Positions 24,415-40,459 are shown, numbered from the stretch's first letter. The stretch: 64,000 bases of DNA from Silurus meridionalis (GCF_014805685.1 NC_060906.1:24882626-24946625), one strand, 5' to 3'. Numbers and translations: made by a program. The notes: generated by a model not told the origin, from the sequence alone.

Positions 24415-24700
24415 TGTTGAAGCCATTTTTTTTGAAATGTAAAGAGTTCTAGTATAACAAAATTTGATTGGCTGTTAGATTTGGTATAAAAGAGATAGAA
24501 CCCTGCAAAACAGTCAGAAGCCACTGGACTTTGGAGCAACAGTCTTTTGACCTACACAGAACTACACAGTTTATTTGTTTAGAAAGGTGAAGATCCTACT
24601 TTTTTTTATTTTTTTATTTGAAATTCATAATTAAACAGTAGAACAAACAACCTTGGATTCAAGACCTTTATTCACTGTCATTTTGTGCCGAGTACAAAGG
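24415..24700 (+). mobile_element. BEL/Pao-like 5' LTR
   Basis: Starts TGTTGAAGCC. Its first 110 bp recur at 31521-31628 as TGTTAAAGCC..., preceded there by a purine-rich tract. It contains a TATA box (TATAAAAG at 24485-24492). The 3' end of the LTR was not located; 24700 is an estimate. It inserted into a SINE head. Confidence 0.55.
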
Positions 24701-25277
24701 AACTCTGAGGTCCTGGGCTAGTGAGTCAGTTTGTTGCACTCACATCCAAGTCAAAAGACTTGCTCGACATAGTCAAAAATCGTGTAAAGCCAAAAGACGA
24801 GTCGCGTGAGAAGATCGCTAAAGAAAAGACACTCGTGGTGACGGCGAGCTAACCGACATGGCGGCTCTGAGGGAAACCTGCTAGCGGCTGCTAACAAAGA
24901 CAACAGACCAACACGGACGAAAACTGCGTTGCAGCAAAGGTACACATAAAGAAAGTCAGAAGAAGCCTACCTACAGAGAGAGAGAGTCTTCAGCTGAGTG
25001 AAATCTCCCCTGGAACAGTTATGACATTTTTTTTCATGACTCTATTAGCCTTCGTCTAAAAGTGACTAAGTGTTCACTGGCTATTTATTTTTTTATCCTG
25101 TAAGTCATAGAGCTTGACATAAATGAATCCTGCATGTCAGTGACTATAAACGAGTGTTTATAAGAAGATTAGAAGCTGTGTGGAAAATATTAAGAATTGT
25201 GACTTTTTTTTGTGAAGATTATAAAGTCACGTGACACGGCAGATGAAAGCGCAGCTGCGTGTCTTGACTAAAAGAGG

Positions 25278-25787
25278 ATGCTAAAGCCCACAGAAAAGGC
25301 TGTAGAGGAGAAATTACACAGGCTGAAAGGAGAATGCAAGGGTAAGTTTGCACAAATAACCAAACAGAAGAATTATTTGTCCAAATTAATGGAAAACGAA
25401 CACAATGCTAAGTTCATTAAAGATGAAGAATTGCTACGGTTCGAGAGATGCTTGGGACAGTATGAACGGATTAATAAGGAGTTGTTTGAGTTAATAGATG
25501 AAGATGATAAGAAATTGGATCAAGATGCTTATGAGAACAGATATTCTGAATCTCGGCGGTTTATAGGAGACACAAACAAATGGTTGGCAGATGTCCTAAA
25601 AGATGAGGAACATGATATTAGGCCACATGATAGTGTATCCAAAGCTAACTCCATGGTAAGCCACACTTCCAGTACTACTTCTGCAATGCTGAGAATTAAA
25701 GCTGAACGTGAAGCACTGTTGGCAAGAGCTGCAGCAATGAAAAAAGAGAGAAGCAATAGAGCAGGAAGAAATTCACTTAAGAACTAG
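25278..25787 (+). pseudogene. BEL/Pao-like gag N-terminal fragment
   Basis: 169 codons from ATG 25278 (MLKPTEKAVEEKLHRLKGEC). It is charged and helical (LRFERCLGQYERINKEL), then has a serine-rich part and the ALLARAAAMKKERSNR motif seen at the N-terminus of fish BEL/Pao polyproteins. The frame ends at 25787, exactly where an unrelated LINE fragment begins, so the rest of gag-pol is missing. The assignment is by pattern only; a host coiled-coil protein is the alternative. Confidence 0.6.
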
Positions 25788-25798
25788 AAAACAGCAAT

Positions 25799-26606
25799 TA
25801 GAGTCCTGCCTTCTCCCGCAAACCTAAGCCAATGGTATGCTGAGGACCCCACGTGCCCTCTATGCCCAAGTCTAGCAACACTAAAGCACATCTTAGTGGG
25901 ATGCAAGACCAGCCTCACCCAAGGGCGTTACACCTAGCGGCACAACCAGGTGCTGAAGTGTCTTGCTGCAGTGTTGGAAAATAGATGGACAAATGTGAAT
26001 GCCCTTCCTTCCCCATCATCCCAGTGGCAGCCAACACCATTTGTTCGGGAGGGTGAGGGTCAAGCCAACCTCACCACCATAAGATCAGACTATGGTCAGC
26101 TGGGTAGAGCACGGGACTGGAGGCTGCTGGCAGACTTGAATAAGAAACTATGCTTCCCAGGTGAAATTGCAGCCACCAACCTGCGACCAGACCTTGTTCT
26201 GTGGTCAGCCTCGCTCAAACTTGTCTACATCATCGAGCTCACCGTTCCCTGGGAGGGTGCAGTGGAGGAAGCCTATGAACGGAAATGGCTGAGGTACGCT
26301 GAACTTGCAGCCGATGCACAACAACAAGGCTGGAATGTAAAGGTACGCCCAGTCGAAGTAGGTTGCAGAGGGTTCGTAGCCACCACAACATCCAGGCTAC
26401 TCAGGGAGATGGGAGTACGAGTAAAGGCCCACCAGCAGGCGGTCAAAGACCTCTCTGCAGCTGTGGAAAAGGGAAGCCAGTGGCTGTGGGTAAAGAGAAA
26501 AGACTCTGACTGGGTCTTTAAGCAAGTTGATGGCATCTACTTGACAAACCAAAGGGTGCCATCAATCAGTGGACCTTTCCACAGAGTCTTAGTGGTGCCT
26601 CAGTAA
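25799..26606 (+). pseudogene. C-terminal REL-endonuclease part of a non-LTR retrotransposon
   Basis: Translation begins near 25799 with a zinc-knuckle CPLCPSLATLKHILVGC (C-x2-C-x7-H-x4-C), then an in-frame TAG at 25935, then 218 codons. RPDLVLWSASLKLVYIIELT fits the PD-(D/E)xK core (Pro-Asp, then Glu) of the restriction-like endonuclease at the C-terminus of R2/NeSL/Hero-type elements, with following basic residues (YERKWLRY). That places the C-terminus of an early-branching LINE here, without its RT. The frame ends at TAA 26604-26606 and a 3' UTR-like stretch follows to 26759. The superfamily is inferred, not searched. Confidence 0.6.
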
Positions 26607-26759
26607 AATGAGTTGAGAAGGAGCCACCTCAGGAGAAGAAAGGACTGAGGAGTAGTGTGGCAGAGGGTGCCACCACTGAATAGATCATCCCAGAGAGTCT
26701 CATCGGTGCCTCAAGTATGTATCAAGGGATATCAACATCAAGTCCTACACAACAGAACA

Positions 26760-26898
26760 GGCAAGCCTAAAGACAATCTGGCACTGTCTGGCGGATTCAG
26801 GCGTCCTTATAAGTGCCAGAAAATTAGATGCTGGTTGGGAGGGGGCGTTTCCTCGGTGATTGAGGCGGTAATGCCTGAAGTGCTCAAGCGGGCTGACA
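26760..26898 (-). repeat. Gypsy 3' LTR, truncated
   Basis: Shares AAGCCTAAAGACAAT, AGGCGTCCTTATAAGTGCCA and GTGCTCAAGCGGGCTGACA with 31255-31407. It is cut at about 26760 and has a short internal deletion. Confidence 0.75.
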
Positions 26899-26901
26899 GT
26901 A

Positions 26902-28383
<1,482 letters not shown>

Positions 28384-28453
28384 ATCATGCTTGACATTTC
28401 GGCTCCCAGGCTGGTACGAAAGAGAGAACTGAAAGTGGCCAAAGAAAAGGCAT

Positions 28454-29434
<981 letters not shown>

Positions 29435-29445
29435 GATAGATCTCA

Positions 29446-30873
<1,428 letters not shown>

Positions 30874-31246
30874 GTTGGCCAGATTGTTCTGTCAGAAAGT
30901 TCAGCTTATAGGATCCAAGGCAGATGCAAATAGAGCAGGGGAGAAAGGCTGTGCAGAGCTGAATCGGTAAACCGATTCAGGGAGCCGATTCAGGGAGCCG
31001 ATGTGCGCGGAGGGTGAGGATGCCGAGCCGGAAGTCGGGGCGCGTTCAACGCGAGCCGTAAACCAAAACGCGCGTTCAGCGCGAGCATAGCAAAGCCGAA
31101 CCGGAAACCGGAGCACGTTCAGCGCAAGCAGAGCAGAGCCAAGCCGAAAACCGGAGCGCGTTCAGTGCGAGCCGAGCCGGAAACCGGAGGACAGAATAAT
31201 CAGGTCAGAAACAAAAGAACAAACAAAACAGGGAATACGCTGGAGA

Positions 31247-31407
31247 GTGATCAGGGCAAGCCTAAAGACAATTTGGCACTGTCTGGAAGATTCAGGCGTC
31301 CTTATAAGTGCCAGAAAATTAGACGCCATTTCCGTGCAGCTGGTTGGGAGGGGGTGTTTCCTTGGTGATTGAGGCGGTAATGCCTGAAGTGCTCAAGCGG
31401 GCTGACA
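31247..31407 (-). repeat. Gypsy 5' LTR
   Basis: The longer copy of the Gypsy LTR, ending GCTGACA at 31401-31407. Its inner boundary is uncertain. Sequence from about 30960 to 31246 is repeat-rich (GAAACCGGAGCACGTTCAGC-like units) and belongs to the 5' LTR or leader. Confidence 0.65.
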
Positions 31408-31520
31408 TTTCCTGCGAAAAGGAGTTGAGAAAGTGTTAAATGTAAGAGTATAAATGACTTTAATTTAAAATTAAGTTGATAATTGATATGTTAAGGCCTA
31501 TTCAATTAGGGTCCGGGATA

Positions 31521-31628
31521 TGTTAAAGCCATTTTTATGGAATGTAGAGTTCTAGTATAACGTAATTTGATTGGCTGTTGGATTTGGTATAAAAGAGATA
31601 GAACCTTGTAAAACAGTCAGAAGCCACT
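31521..31628 (+). mobile_element. BEL/Pao-like LTR remnant
   Basis: Starts TGTTAAAGCC and matches 24415-24525 including the TATAAAAG box, then stops at AGAAGCCACT. At 31629 unit sequence (ACACGTAGTGGAAGCAGTGC) resumes. A purine-rich AGGGTCCGGGATA directly precedes it, as a polypurine tract would. It suggests the whole 24415-31628 interval is one BEL-like insertion with other elements nested inside. Confidence 0.55.
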
Positions 31629-32499
31629 ATACATACACGTAGTGGAAGCAGTGCAGCCGAGAGAAACGCTACAACATAAAGAGAAGAAACTGTTGGGAAT
31701 AAATTAATATAATTTTATGGAACAAATATTAGAATTAAGGTTGTAAATGTAGGTCAGGGCTTCTGATAGTGTTCAGTCCAGCAGAGAAGGCTTTGCCCTG
31801 ACGGCCCACCACTGGTGATCAGAAGGTCAGGGGTTCAAACCTTTTCAACATGGTCCTTAACCCTCTCTGCTCCAGGGGGACATAAAGCATGACTGACCCT
31901 GTGCTCTGACCATAACAAGCTGGGAAATGTGGAAAAACTATTTCACTCTTCTGTAATGTACATGTGACCAACAAAAGCTTTTTCTCTAAATTTAGTCCCA
32001 ATATTTATCCAGTAAAAAAAAATACGGCAGTGGCACTTTTTCCAAACTTAGACTTCAGTACTACTTATGCTCCGATAGGTCAAACACACAGAACTCGTAT
32101 AGCTTGCACGTGCTGTTGCGTTAGCTCACACTATGCTAACCGTCACACCTCGAAATTTTTGCATCCGCACAAATTACTGCATCACCCTAATAAACAGTAC
32201 AAGTAAGGCCTATATCCCTCCCTGATTTCCACTCTCAGGTGCACCGCGCCACACGCATCTCTAAAAGAGCCCCTGTGTTCATTCTCACCAGGCAGGCATA
32301 ATCTGTAGCATAAAGAAATGAATGCACCTTAAACTACCACCCGGTTACATATACATATATACATACATGTCCTAACGTATTGTACTGCATATAATATTGT
32401 ACTATTATAATTTGATGAAAAATCATAAATTAATCCATCGTAACTCTTGGATGACCTGCATTCTTCCATTGATGACATGATGCTTGAATGCTGCACTAA
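31629..32499. other. Unit spacer with SINE and shared repeat
   Basis: Carries a unit segment (31629-31770), a tRNA-SINE copy (about 31775-31985) and the repeat shared with 14270-14620 (31999-32350). No gene was seen. Confidence 0.5.
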
Positions 32500-33320
32500 T
32501 AAAAAAACAAAGAAACATCTATTAAAACATAAACCTCCATTTTATGTGAGAAAGTAAACCTATGATTTTAAGCTCCGCCCCCAAACCAGTCTACAAGCAG
32601 TCATGAGTTTGGACTCGAGAGTTGAGGCCGAGTGTGAAAATGTTCTTAAGACATTAATAGAAGTGTTAGTGGCTGCAGCAGTGTCTCTCATATGCAGGTG
32701 TTTCAGTTTAATAAAAACAGCATTGTGGTTTCTGAGTTTCTGAGACGGAGTGTTTCAGCACCTCACACTGACCTGCTTCATGCAAACTTCATTAGTGACT
32801 ATAATGAGAAGAATTTCAACTGCAGAATCCAGAATGAATACAGTTCATCACCTCGACACAATGAGTGTTAGCATTGGAATTTTCATTTCCTGTAACGAGT
32901 GTGTTGTAGTGACCTGCACATTCACACCAGTAGCAGAGAACTTTATAAAGCAATGGAAAATTTCATGCACAACATGACTACAAAGACACCCCCCCCCTCA
33001 CAAGCATGCTCATACACACACCCACACACATATAGACACCACACATTTTTCACACTTTATATCTCTATAATTAGACATCAAGAAGAACAAGCTTATATTA
33101 TACCCACGTTACTGTTCTTTTAAGAGTTCATGCTCCGCCCACATCAACTATCTAACCAATCAAGTTGAGTTAAATATGAATGATGTAAAGCTGCTCAAAC
33201 CAGAACACACACTTCCACTGAACATGGATCCAGAGGCAATGCAGTTTTGAAAACAGAAATATTTCTACCAGGTTGTGATAAATTGAGAGTAAAAGCACAG
33301 ATGATCTCATGCACAAGTGC
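32500..33320 (+). repeat. Conserved block X, copy 2
   Basis: Copy of the block at 14865, including AAGCTCCGCCCCCAAACC, both short open frames (SDYNEKNFNCRIQ; ECVVVTCTFTP), the (CA)-rich tract and the CCAATCAAG promoter-like segment. Confidence 0.5.
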
Positions 33321-33515
33321 AGCTCAGCGTGCAGCAGCTTCTCTAACCAAGAGCTGAGATGTTGTGAGTGACAGATTGTGAATGATTTGAAAACCAGTAA
33401 ACCAGTATAGCAGATACCAGAAACTATCTACATCCGCTACTTTCTTGAAACCCCCAAGCTAAAGGATACATGTTTATTATTATATTTAAAAAATACCAGT
33501 TATTATGGGCGTATC

Positions 33516-33900
33516 TGTTATGCGTTGATATGGAAGCGGAAGCCGAAGTATAAGCAAACTGAGTTTATTGAAATACTAGGCAAAGCCAACAAAAATACCC
33601 GCTGTGAAGGGAATAATCCAGTGGTGCGCACCGGGAGCGCGGCCCATGAAGTCCCGAGAGGTAGTCCATGTAGATAATCCACGAACACACTTCGGGGAAG
33701 AGCAGAGCTGTGTATCAAACAGAAAGAACGTAGCATAAAGCAGCGTATGCATCGAAACAATAACGGACAAAGGGCAGGTGTGAGTGAAGGGTTTATATGG
33801 GTGCTTGTAACGAGAGTCAGGTGTGTGTAATCAGTATACTGGTGAGGAGTTCCTTGCGTGCCCCGCCCGCACGGGAGAAGAAGCAGGGTGCTCCCTGACA
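33516..33900. mobile_element. Solo-LTR-like element, unit 3 copy
   Basis: Same element and same GATTG-independent site as 15944-16335: TGTTATGCG...CCCTGACA flanked by GTATC (33511-33515, 33901-33905). It differs by several substitutions and small deletions from the unit-2 copy. Confidence 0.75.
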
Positions 33901-34059
33901 GTATCATTTTATTTTGTTGTATTTATCCACAACACCTTAAAGGCCGGTCCGTGGCGCATGACCCTCAGTTCATTTAATTATTTTATTTTTGGTACCAGCA
34001 CTCAAGCTGCACAACTTCGTGGATTTATATTTATAAATGATTTCTGAAAACTCGGCTGC

Positions 34060-34680
34060 TTAGAACAACTCTTTCCAGACCATCATCAAAAAGGAAACCG
34101 GAAGTAACATGTTGTGATGTCTGGATGCCCACAACCACACACACGCCCATGTTCACCACATCAAAAGATCTAGTGTGAGCACTACTCTGTTTCCATCTCC
34201 TTGTGTTCAGACTGATACAGCGACTGCATTACCACACATGAACTTTTGGAGCCCCGAAAGCAAAGATAGATGATGTGGAGTCATTCTTACACATATCGAG
34301 AGCATCGTGACACAGAAGAACTGGGCATATAAAAAAAAAGGCCGCTCCAAAGAATTTGTTTGGGAACTGGTGCTCCTCTTTAGCTGAGGGGGATCCCGAA
34401 AGACTGACCAAAGTATACCCTTTGTATCCAAATTTATATCTGATCTCTGCTAGCTGTTGTGGGTCACGGTGCAAACCCGGACATGTGGGTCGTGAAACCG
34501 GAACTGAGTGCCACGAGCCCAGAAGAACAGTTTTCATCTCCAGCCTGAGGTCACTGAGAAAGTCTCCCCAGCAGAGCTCACTCCAGATGCTGACATGGAG
34601 GCCTGCTCCTGCTGGAGGTGGTGCAGTAACCCACGCCTGTCTCTTGAATATAAAACACCTTACATGACAAATGGAATTAT
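34060..34680. repeat. Conserved block Z, copy 2
   Basis: The most complete copy. Plus-strand frame 34356-34667 (103 codons) and minus-strand frame 34229-34537 (102 codons; contains GYTLVSLSGSPSAKEEHQFP) are both open. Neither matches a family I recognise. Copy 1 is broken by a deletion and copies 3 and 4 have diverged, so coding status is doubtful. Confidence 0.45.
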
Positions 34681-35295
34681 ATAAATTGTTTATACATTGT
34701 ATAGATAAAGAGTGAAATTATTCAGGTTCTATTCTTCTTTAAGTTCCTTCCTTTAGTGTTTATTTTTTCCTCAATCCCTCTTCCTCCTGTCAACTCAGGA
34801 AGATTCTCCTCACCACAGTCTCCTTTGGCTCATTCATAAGAGAAAAAAATATATATATATTTTTAAATATATCTGGATTTTATATTGAATATTTCAGTAA
34901 AACTTCAGGACTCCTAGACTGCAGCAGCACTTTTTTTATGTTCTGCATGAATAAGTTTGAATATATTTTATACAGGTGAGTCATTAAATGATTCATATCT
35001 ACTAAAAGTTGTGATTCTACTGTAAATAAAACGAATTCTTTCTCTGTCATTATGTAGAGTGGAAACAGAACTCACACCGTTAGAACACAGTCTCTATCAC
35101 AGTTCACATAAATACTGCTGTCAACATTCTACATAAAACTTTAAAGATATTTTTATTAATGAACTTCTGCTCTGTTGAATTTTAGACGGAAATTCCAGCA
35201 TAAAGACATTTGGACTGTTGACGTGTCCTAAAATAATTTAGTGTGAGTGTAATTTAGTGTGCCTTTAACACGGAGTCTCAGAAACTTGTGTGTGT

Positions 35296-35354
<59 letters not shown>

Positions 35355-36718
35355 GCTGCAGCCACTTACACTTCTACAAATGTGTTAAAAAGAGTTTCAC
35401 ACTTGACCTGAACTCTCATGAGTGCACACTAATGACTGTTTCTAGGGTTGTTTGGGGGGCCACTAAACCAAGACCACTAAAAGTGCACATCCCAAATTGG
35501 GTAAATGTTTAAACAGCCTGCAGAAAAGTGGTGTAGGTGTGTTTTGGTCACTTGCTTTCTATATTAAAATTCTAGCCGTTTATTGCATGTTTCCTTGTCC
35601 TTTAAGGGTCCATGTGGGGCCACTGCAGACAACCCACTGTGGGCCTGTCAGGAAATGTGTAGCACATGTGAACCCCACACTATGGGGCCCAAGTGGGGTC
35701 TCAGAGGGGTCTCAGCCCACATTGTGTTCTAAAATTTGACTGTCCACATTAAGTGCAGTGGTATTAAGTACCTTATCGGGCCCCCCAGTAGCCTCCCACA
35801 TGTCCATGCACTACTCTGTGCTGTTTGCTCCTTTTAACAGCAAAGAGCATCACTACAACAGAAACAGCACTGTGGTGTCTGAGTTTCTGTGACTTAGTGT
35901 TTTAACCAGCAGCTCACAATGATTATTTTCATGTCTCTTAAACAGTTCAAAAGACTTTATGATGAAAATCTCAGGCATAAATAAACTGGATTTCAAGTCT
36001 TGATACAGTATTTGATATTTCTGATCTCTACCCAACTCTAGTTTATCCTGTATGTTGGTCACATGATCTGGTCCCTGTTTTTCAACTTTAAGCCTGATTC
36101 TGCTTTCTAAGTAATTTAATCTCATCAGTAACTCAGTGTCCACTTGTCTTTTTAGCAGTGATGGTCAACAGTTAAGGCTCTGGGTTACTGATCAGAAGGT
36201 CAGGGGTTCAAACCCCAGCACTGCTAAACTACATGTGACCAACAAAAGCTTTTTCTCTATATTTAGTCCTGAAGCACTTAAAGGCCCTTAGTATTTCTGG
36301 AGAAGTAGAAAATGGATGATGCTTACAGATGTGCAGAATACAATAATGTGTAATTTAAAGTTTTTACAATATTCATGAGATTTAGTATTTTTAAAAAACT
36401 CCCGAACAAAATACATTCCAAAACAAAAGTTTAAGAAGGATTTTACAAAAACAATTTTTTAATAATCTAGAAATCATGTACATTGTTTCAAGAGAAAATG
36501 TTCAGGAAAACAACCGAATATAAATCTTTCATAAAGAAACAAAATAAAGCAGGTTGTTTTCCCCAAATAAAAGTAGAAATCATGTAAAAAAGGTTTGGAA
36601 ATGGTGATAAATTACAGCAATAAAAATGTTTTCTGATTAAAATATGACACGTTTGTCTACAAACTGGGGAATAATTCAATTTCTATTGATTTTCAAGTCT
36701 GAACTCATTTCTTTGTAT
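34681..36718. repeat. Duplication-unit spacer, copy 3
   Basis: Matches 17216-19090. It includes a (GA)n tract (35303-35352), the CACTAAACCAAGACCACTAA segment shared with 51012, the CATCACTACAACAGAAACAG segment, a SINE head (36155-36250) and the receptor 3' flank. No gene was seen. Confidence 0.55.
35303..35352. repeat. (GA)n microsatellite
   Basis: About 25 GA units, longer than the homologous tract in unit 2. Confidence 0.95.
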
Positions 36719-37130
36719 CTATTTAATTTGAACTTGTGCATAAACGTCTTCATGTCTCTGGTCTCTGGATGTTCTGGAGGATGAAGGTTTCTTAGCAAAA
36801 CTCACAGCTGCATAGTTCAAGACATCTTCATCATCAGCCTGATAAAGAACAAGAGGTGTTTATACACCAGAGTGGATTAAAGACTAAAAAGAATGAGTCC
36901 ATTGATATTTAGTAAATGGTTTAGTAAAATTCTCTGTACATTGTGGATTGTAGGTCAGATGTGGATTTCTTTATCAGAATAGAATCACAGTGAATAGAAG
37001 ACTGGATTACCTGATTGCTGCTGATTTCAGGCTTTTGTGATGAAGCATCTAAACATTAATAATATGCATAAGGAAAGTTTAAATGTAGAAAGGACTCACA
37101 ATTTAAAATCAATTGTATAGAGTAACTTTA

Positions 37131-37175
<45 letters not shown>

Positions 37176-38131
37176 GTAAACAAACCTTTTCTTTGACTTA
37201 TTAATACAACTCCAATTAGAACCAAGATAACAATAACAGATATTATATTAAAGGTCATTAAGGGAAAAATCATCCAATGCGTTTGAGCTGAAATAATAAA
37301 CATGTAAAACTTGTATTAATATGGATAATTTAAACAGAAATAGAGAAACTTTATTATAGAACGTGAAAAAAAGATTATTGGATCAAATTTTTACAGTTTT
37401 TATCACTGCTGATTGAATCCTGGTGTGTAACAGAATCTGTGATCTTGTTTCCTGGTCCAGGTGAAGGACAGAGTTTCATCTCTTTATCTTTATAAATCAA
37501 TTAGAAAAGCAGCAGATGAACAGAAATGATAGTAAATATGAATAAAGTGAAATCCTCAACATTTACTGCATATGTACACATAATACTGGTTAAAGTGTTG
37601 ATCTGGAATTAGCAGCTTATCAGAGTCAAACTGTTTACCTTCAAATTGCAGACGTGCTCCAGATGTGAACTTTATTGTAGTTCCCTCCATTTCTCCACAG
37701 AAATATTCTCCTCCATCATCTTCTCTCAGGTTCTTAATAATGAGATCAAACTGATGCTCATTTACAGTAAAATTGAAGCGATTATCATTAAATCCATCAG
37801 TAAATGTGTAGTTATTTATCCTGTAATATTTTGCAAAAAACTGAGGCACTTTTCCAAAACTCTGTCTGTACCAGACTACTTTACTTTTGTCTCTGATCAG
37901 ACTGAGATCACACGCTATAGTTACATCTTCTCCACTCTTTACTGTTCTCACGTGAAGCTCCTTGATGTCAGATGTTTTTACTGTAAAAAGTGTGTGATAT
38001 TTAATGGTTAATGATGTCAGTAAATGAGGTAAATATGTAATATTACTATTTGAAATGAAAGATTTGAAAATGTTCTCACCAGCTGTGCAGAGACAAAGCA
38101 GAGAGTAAAGCGCCACAAAGAGTGAGATCAT
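36719..38131 (-). CDS. NITR-like inhibitory Ig receptor, gene 3
   Basis: Exons on the minus strand: 38131-38080, 37980-37639, 37487-37395, 37287-37186, 37048-37011, 36838-36719. They join to 248 residues. The domain order is as in gene 1: signal peptide, V domain (WYRQSFGKVPQFFAKYYRIN; DDGGEYFC), Cys-bearing stalk, membrane span (MTFNIISVIVILVLIGVVL), a short linker exon, and a tail with ITIM LNYAAV and VYAQV. The stalk donor (ACT-GTAAAA) is shifted about 11 bases upstream of the gene-4 donor, where the ancestral donor base has been lost, so this junction is the least certain. V-domain changes specific to this copy are YRIN, RFNF and DLII. Inhibitory function is inferred. Confidence 0.8.
37132..37173. 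repeat. (AAT)n microsatellite in intron 4 of gene 3
   Basis: About 14 AAT units just downstream (in gene sense) of the membrane exon. Confidence 0.9.
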
Positions 38132-38250
38132 CGTTCCTGTTCAGACACAGTGATAGTGAGGAAATCAACTCGTGTGTTCAGTAGAAAAGCAGCTCTCACT
38201 CACACCTGATTGGATGATTTGAAGCTGTGGACTGATCTGATTGGTTCATT
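38132..38250 (-). promoter_or_regulatory. Proximal promoter of receptor gene 3
   Basis: Nearly identical to the promoters of genes 2 and 4. An inverted CCAAT box lies at 38209-38213, with a second ATTGG about 30 bp further upstream. Confidence 0.5.
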
Positions 38251-38929
38251 CGCTCTAATGATATGTGAATCTCTCCTTGTGTTCTCGTCTCTTCTGATGC
38301 TGTGACGAGTCACATGACTATGCAGATATGATCTACTACAGCTTTATTAATCGTGTAAGCACATATACAGGGTTTTAGGGTAAATATTAGACTTTTAGTG
38401 GGAAAATGTCACCAGTGTTATTTAAGGTAATTAGTATAGGTAATTATTTAAGATGAAGACACTAGAAAAGTTTACTGTAGACTGTTTGTGTACCCAAAGG
38501 CAGTTCAGAGGTCACTGATCTTGTGTCTGTTTATAAGCAAAATAAAAACTTAACCCTTAATGATGATAAATTAAATAGGTCACAATTCGCTCATTTTCCA
38601 GATAGAATTAAAGCTTTTCTGCTCTCAGGAGGTGAGGGAGCAGTGCGAGAAGCCGGTTGATGAAACAGAATAAAGTCTTGAAAACATTAATTATAAAATG
38701 TTGCAGGTGTTGAATATAAAAATCTTTACACTCTACAGTTTGAAGCAGTTTGATGAATTTGCATTAAAACATTTTTTTCCATCAACACTGATGTATGAGG
38801 AGGATGTTGTGTCCTGTATTATGGGTAGAGAACTTTGAACTTTAACTTTAAAATATTGTGTAGTTTCTTCTTGTGCTGCCAAACAGTTCTGCCCCGTCAC
38901 AGTCTGGATTAAAATTAATTTTATATAAA
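38251..38929. other. Unit spacer upstream of gene 3
   Basis: Matches 22190-23520 without the LINE, and 54450-54980. No coding sequence was recognised. Confidence 0.5.
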
Positions 38930-39178
38930 TGGTGAGTGGGAGCTCAGTGCTCAAGGCTCTGAGTTACTGACTGTATGGTCGAGGGTTCAAGCCTCAGTAT
39001 CACCAAGCTGCCACTCTTGGGCCCTTGAGCAAGGCCCTTAACCCTTCGTGCTCCAGGTGTCGTATCATGGCTGAACCTGCACTCTGACACCAGCTTCTGA
39101 GCAAGCTGTGATGTGTGAGGAATGTATTTTACTGTGCTGTAATGTATATGTGATAAATACAGGCTCTTCTATTAAGTA
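38930..39178 (+). mobile_element. tRNA-derived SINE, nearly full copy
   Basis: A-box-like GAGCTCAGTGCTCAAGG and B-box-like GTCGAGGGTTCAAGCC, then the body GGGCCCTTGAGCAAGGCCCT and the 3' end TGTGCTGTAATGTATATGTG. It is highly similar to 55485-55690. Confidence 0.7.
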
Positions 39179-39221
39179 GTCGCTCAATGCTGCTTATGTT
39201 TAAAGAATAGTTGATTTAGTC

Positions 39222-39996
39222 CAGACATGGGCAAACTACGGCCCGCAGGCCACACACGTCCCGTTGGGTTTATTAATCCGGCCCGCCAAGTGTGACCATC
39301 TTATGAGCCCTTCTGCAAAAATGAGCTCATCAAAGAAAAGAAAAGTGGATAGTGAGCGCCGAGTGTTTAATACGAAGTGGACAGCAAAATATTTTTCACT
39401 GAAGTCCGTTTAAAGGCTGTATGCCTAATATGCCAAGAAACTGTTGCAGCTTTCAAAGAGTACAATATCAGCTGTCACTTTGCTATGTAGCATGCCAACT
39501 ACACTAGCAAGCAGTCAACACAGGAACTGGTGGCTGCGGCTCTGAGGTTTGCAGCCAATTTACAGATTTTTTTCTCTTGCAAACTGTGATTCAAGAGTCA
39601 AGTACCAAGGCAAGTTTTTTGCTGGCATTTAAATCAGCAAAGCTAGCAAGCCTTTCTCTGAAAGCGAGTTTTTAAAAGAATGCATGGTAGAGACGGCAGG
39701 TGTCTTGTGTCCGGAGAGCCAAGGCAAGTTTGAAAAAATCTGTTTGTCACGCAGAAATGTGACTCGCTGTTTGGAACTGATTGACAAAGATATAGCCAGC
39801 CAAATAAACAAATAAGCTGAGTCCTTCATTTATATTCACTAGCAACAAGTCGTTGATCTTTTGGCACTTGATGACACTGAATTTGTGTTTTTCTGCTGTT
39901 TGTGCAACTGTAATTTAATAAATTAATTATTGATTTAATTAATGCATTTGGAAAACAATTTGTACCATGAGCCTTGCATATTCATGCTTTCTAATG

Positions 39997-40066
<70 letters not shown>

Positions 40067-40135
40067 TGGCCCGGCCCCTTTGTCAAATTTTAGAACCCAT
40101 CGTGGCCCCTGAGTCAAAAGGTTTGCCCATCCCTG
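39222..40135 (+). mobile_element. hAT transposon fossil with BED-type remnant
   Basis: Ends CAGACATGGGCAAACTACGG and GGTTTGCCCATCCCTG are hAT-type inverted termini. The 8-bp target duplication ATTTAGTC is at 39214-39221 and 40136-40143, and the empty site is visible near 55730. Inside, 39320-39560 reads (with stops) SSSKKRKVDSERRVFNTKWT and CLICQETVAAFKEYN, resembling the N-terminal zinc-finger part of GTF2IRD2/ZBED-like hAT transposases. Most of the transposase is missing and a (TA)n tract lies near the right end. Confidence 0.85.
39999..40064. repeat. (AT)n microsatellite inside the hAT fossil
   Basis: About 33 AT units. Confidence 0.95.
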
Positions 40136-40459
40136 ATTTAGTCTCTTTGTTATAACTTGTTAAGTCAGTGTTGGTCAGAAATGTGCTCTACTGTGCTCTA
40201 TTTTAAATCACACTGAGACCTTGAAATGATACCAAACAGTAAAGGTAAAATTCATACACTCCTTCCTGAAATAATTACAGTATGCAGGTTGAACTTAATT
40301 TAAGTTTAGTAGATTAAACTTCAAAATCACCTTTCCATGACCCGGCCATATCCCCAGAATGGAAAGAGGGGCTTAAGGATGGATGAGAGGGCAGCTGAAC
40401 AGATGGCTTTCTCTCCTCAGATTGAAGAGATCCTCTCCTCAGATTAGAACGTTTATAGT

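Noticed and set aside
37395..37487. Gene 3 as a pseudogene because of its changed stalk donor
   Set aside because: A GTAAAA donor 11 bases upstream keeps phase 1 and the full frame, so the gene can still be read; kept as CDS with lower certainty.
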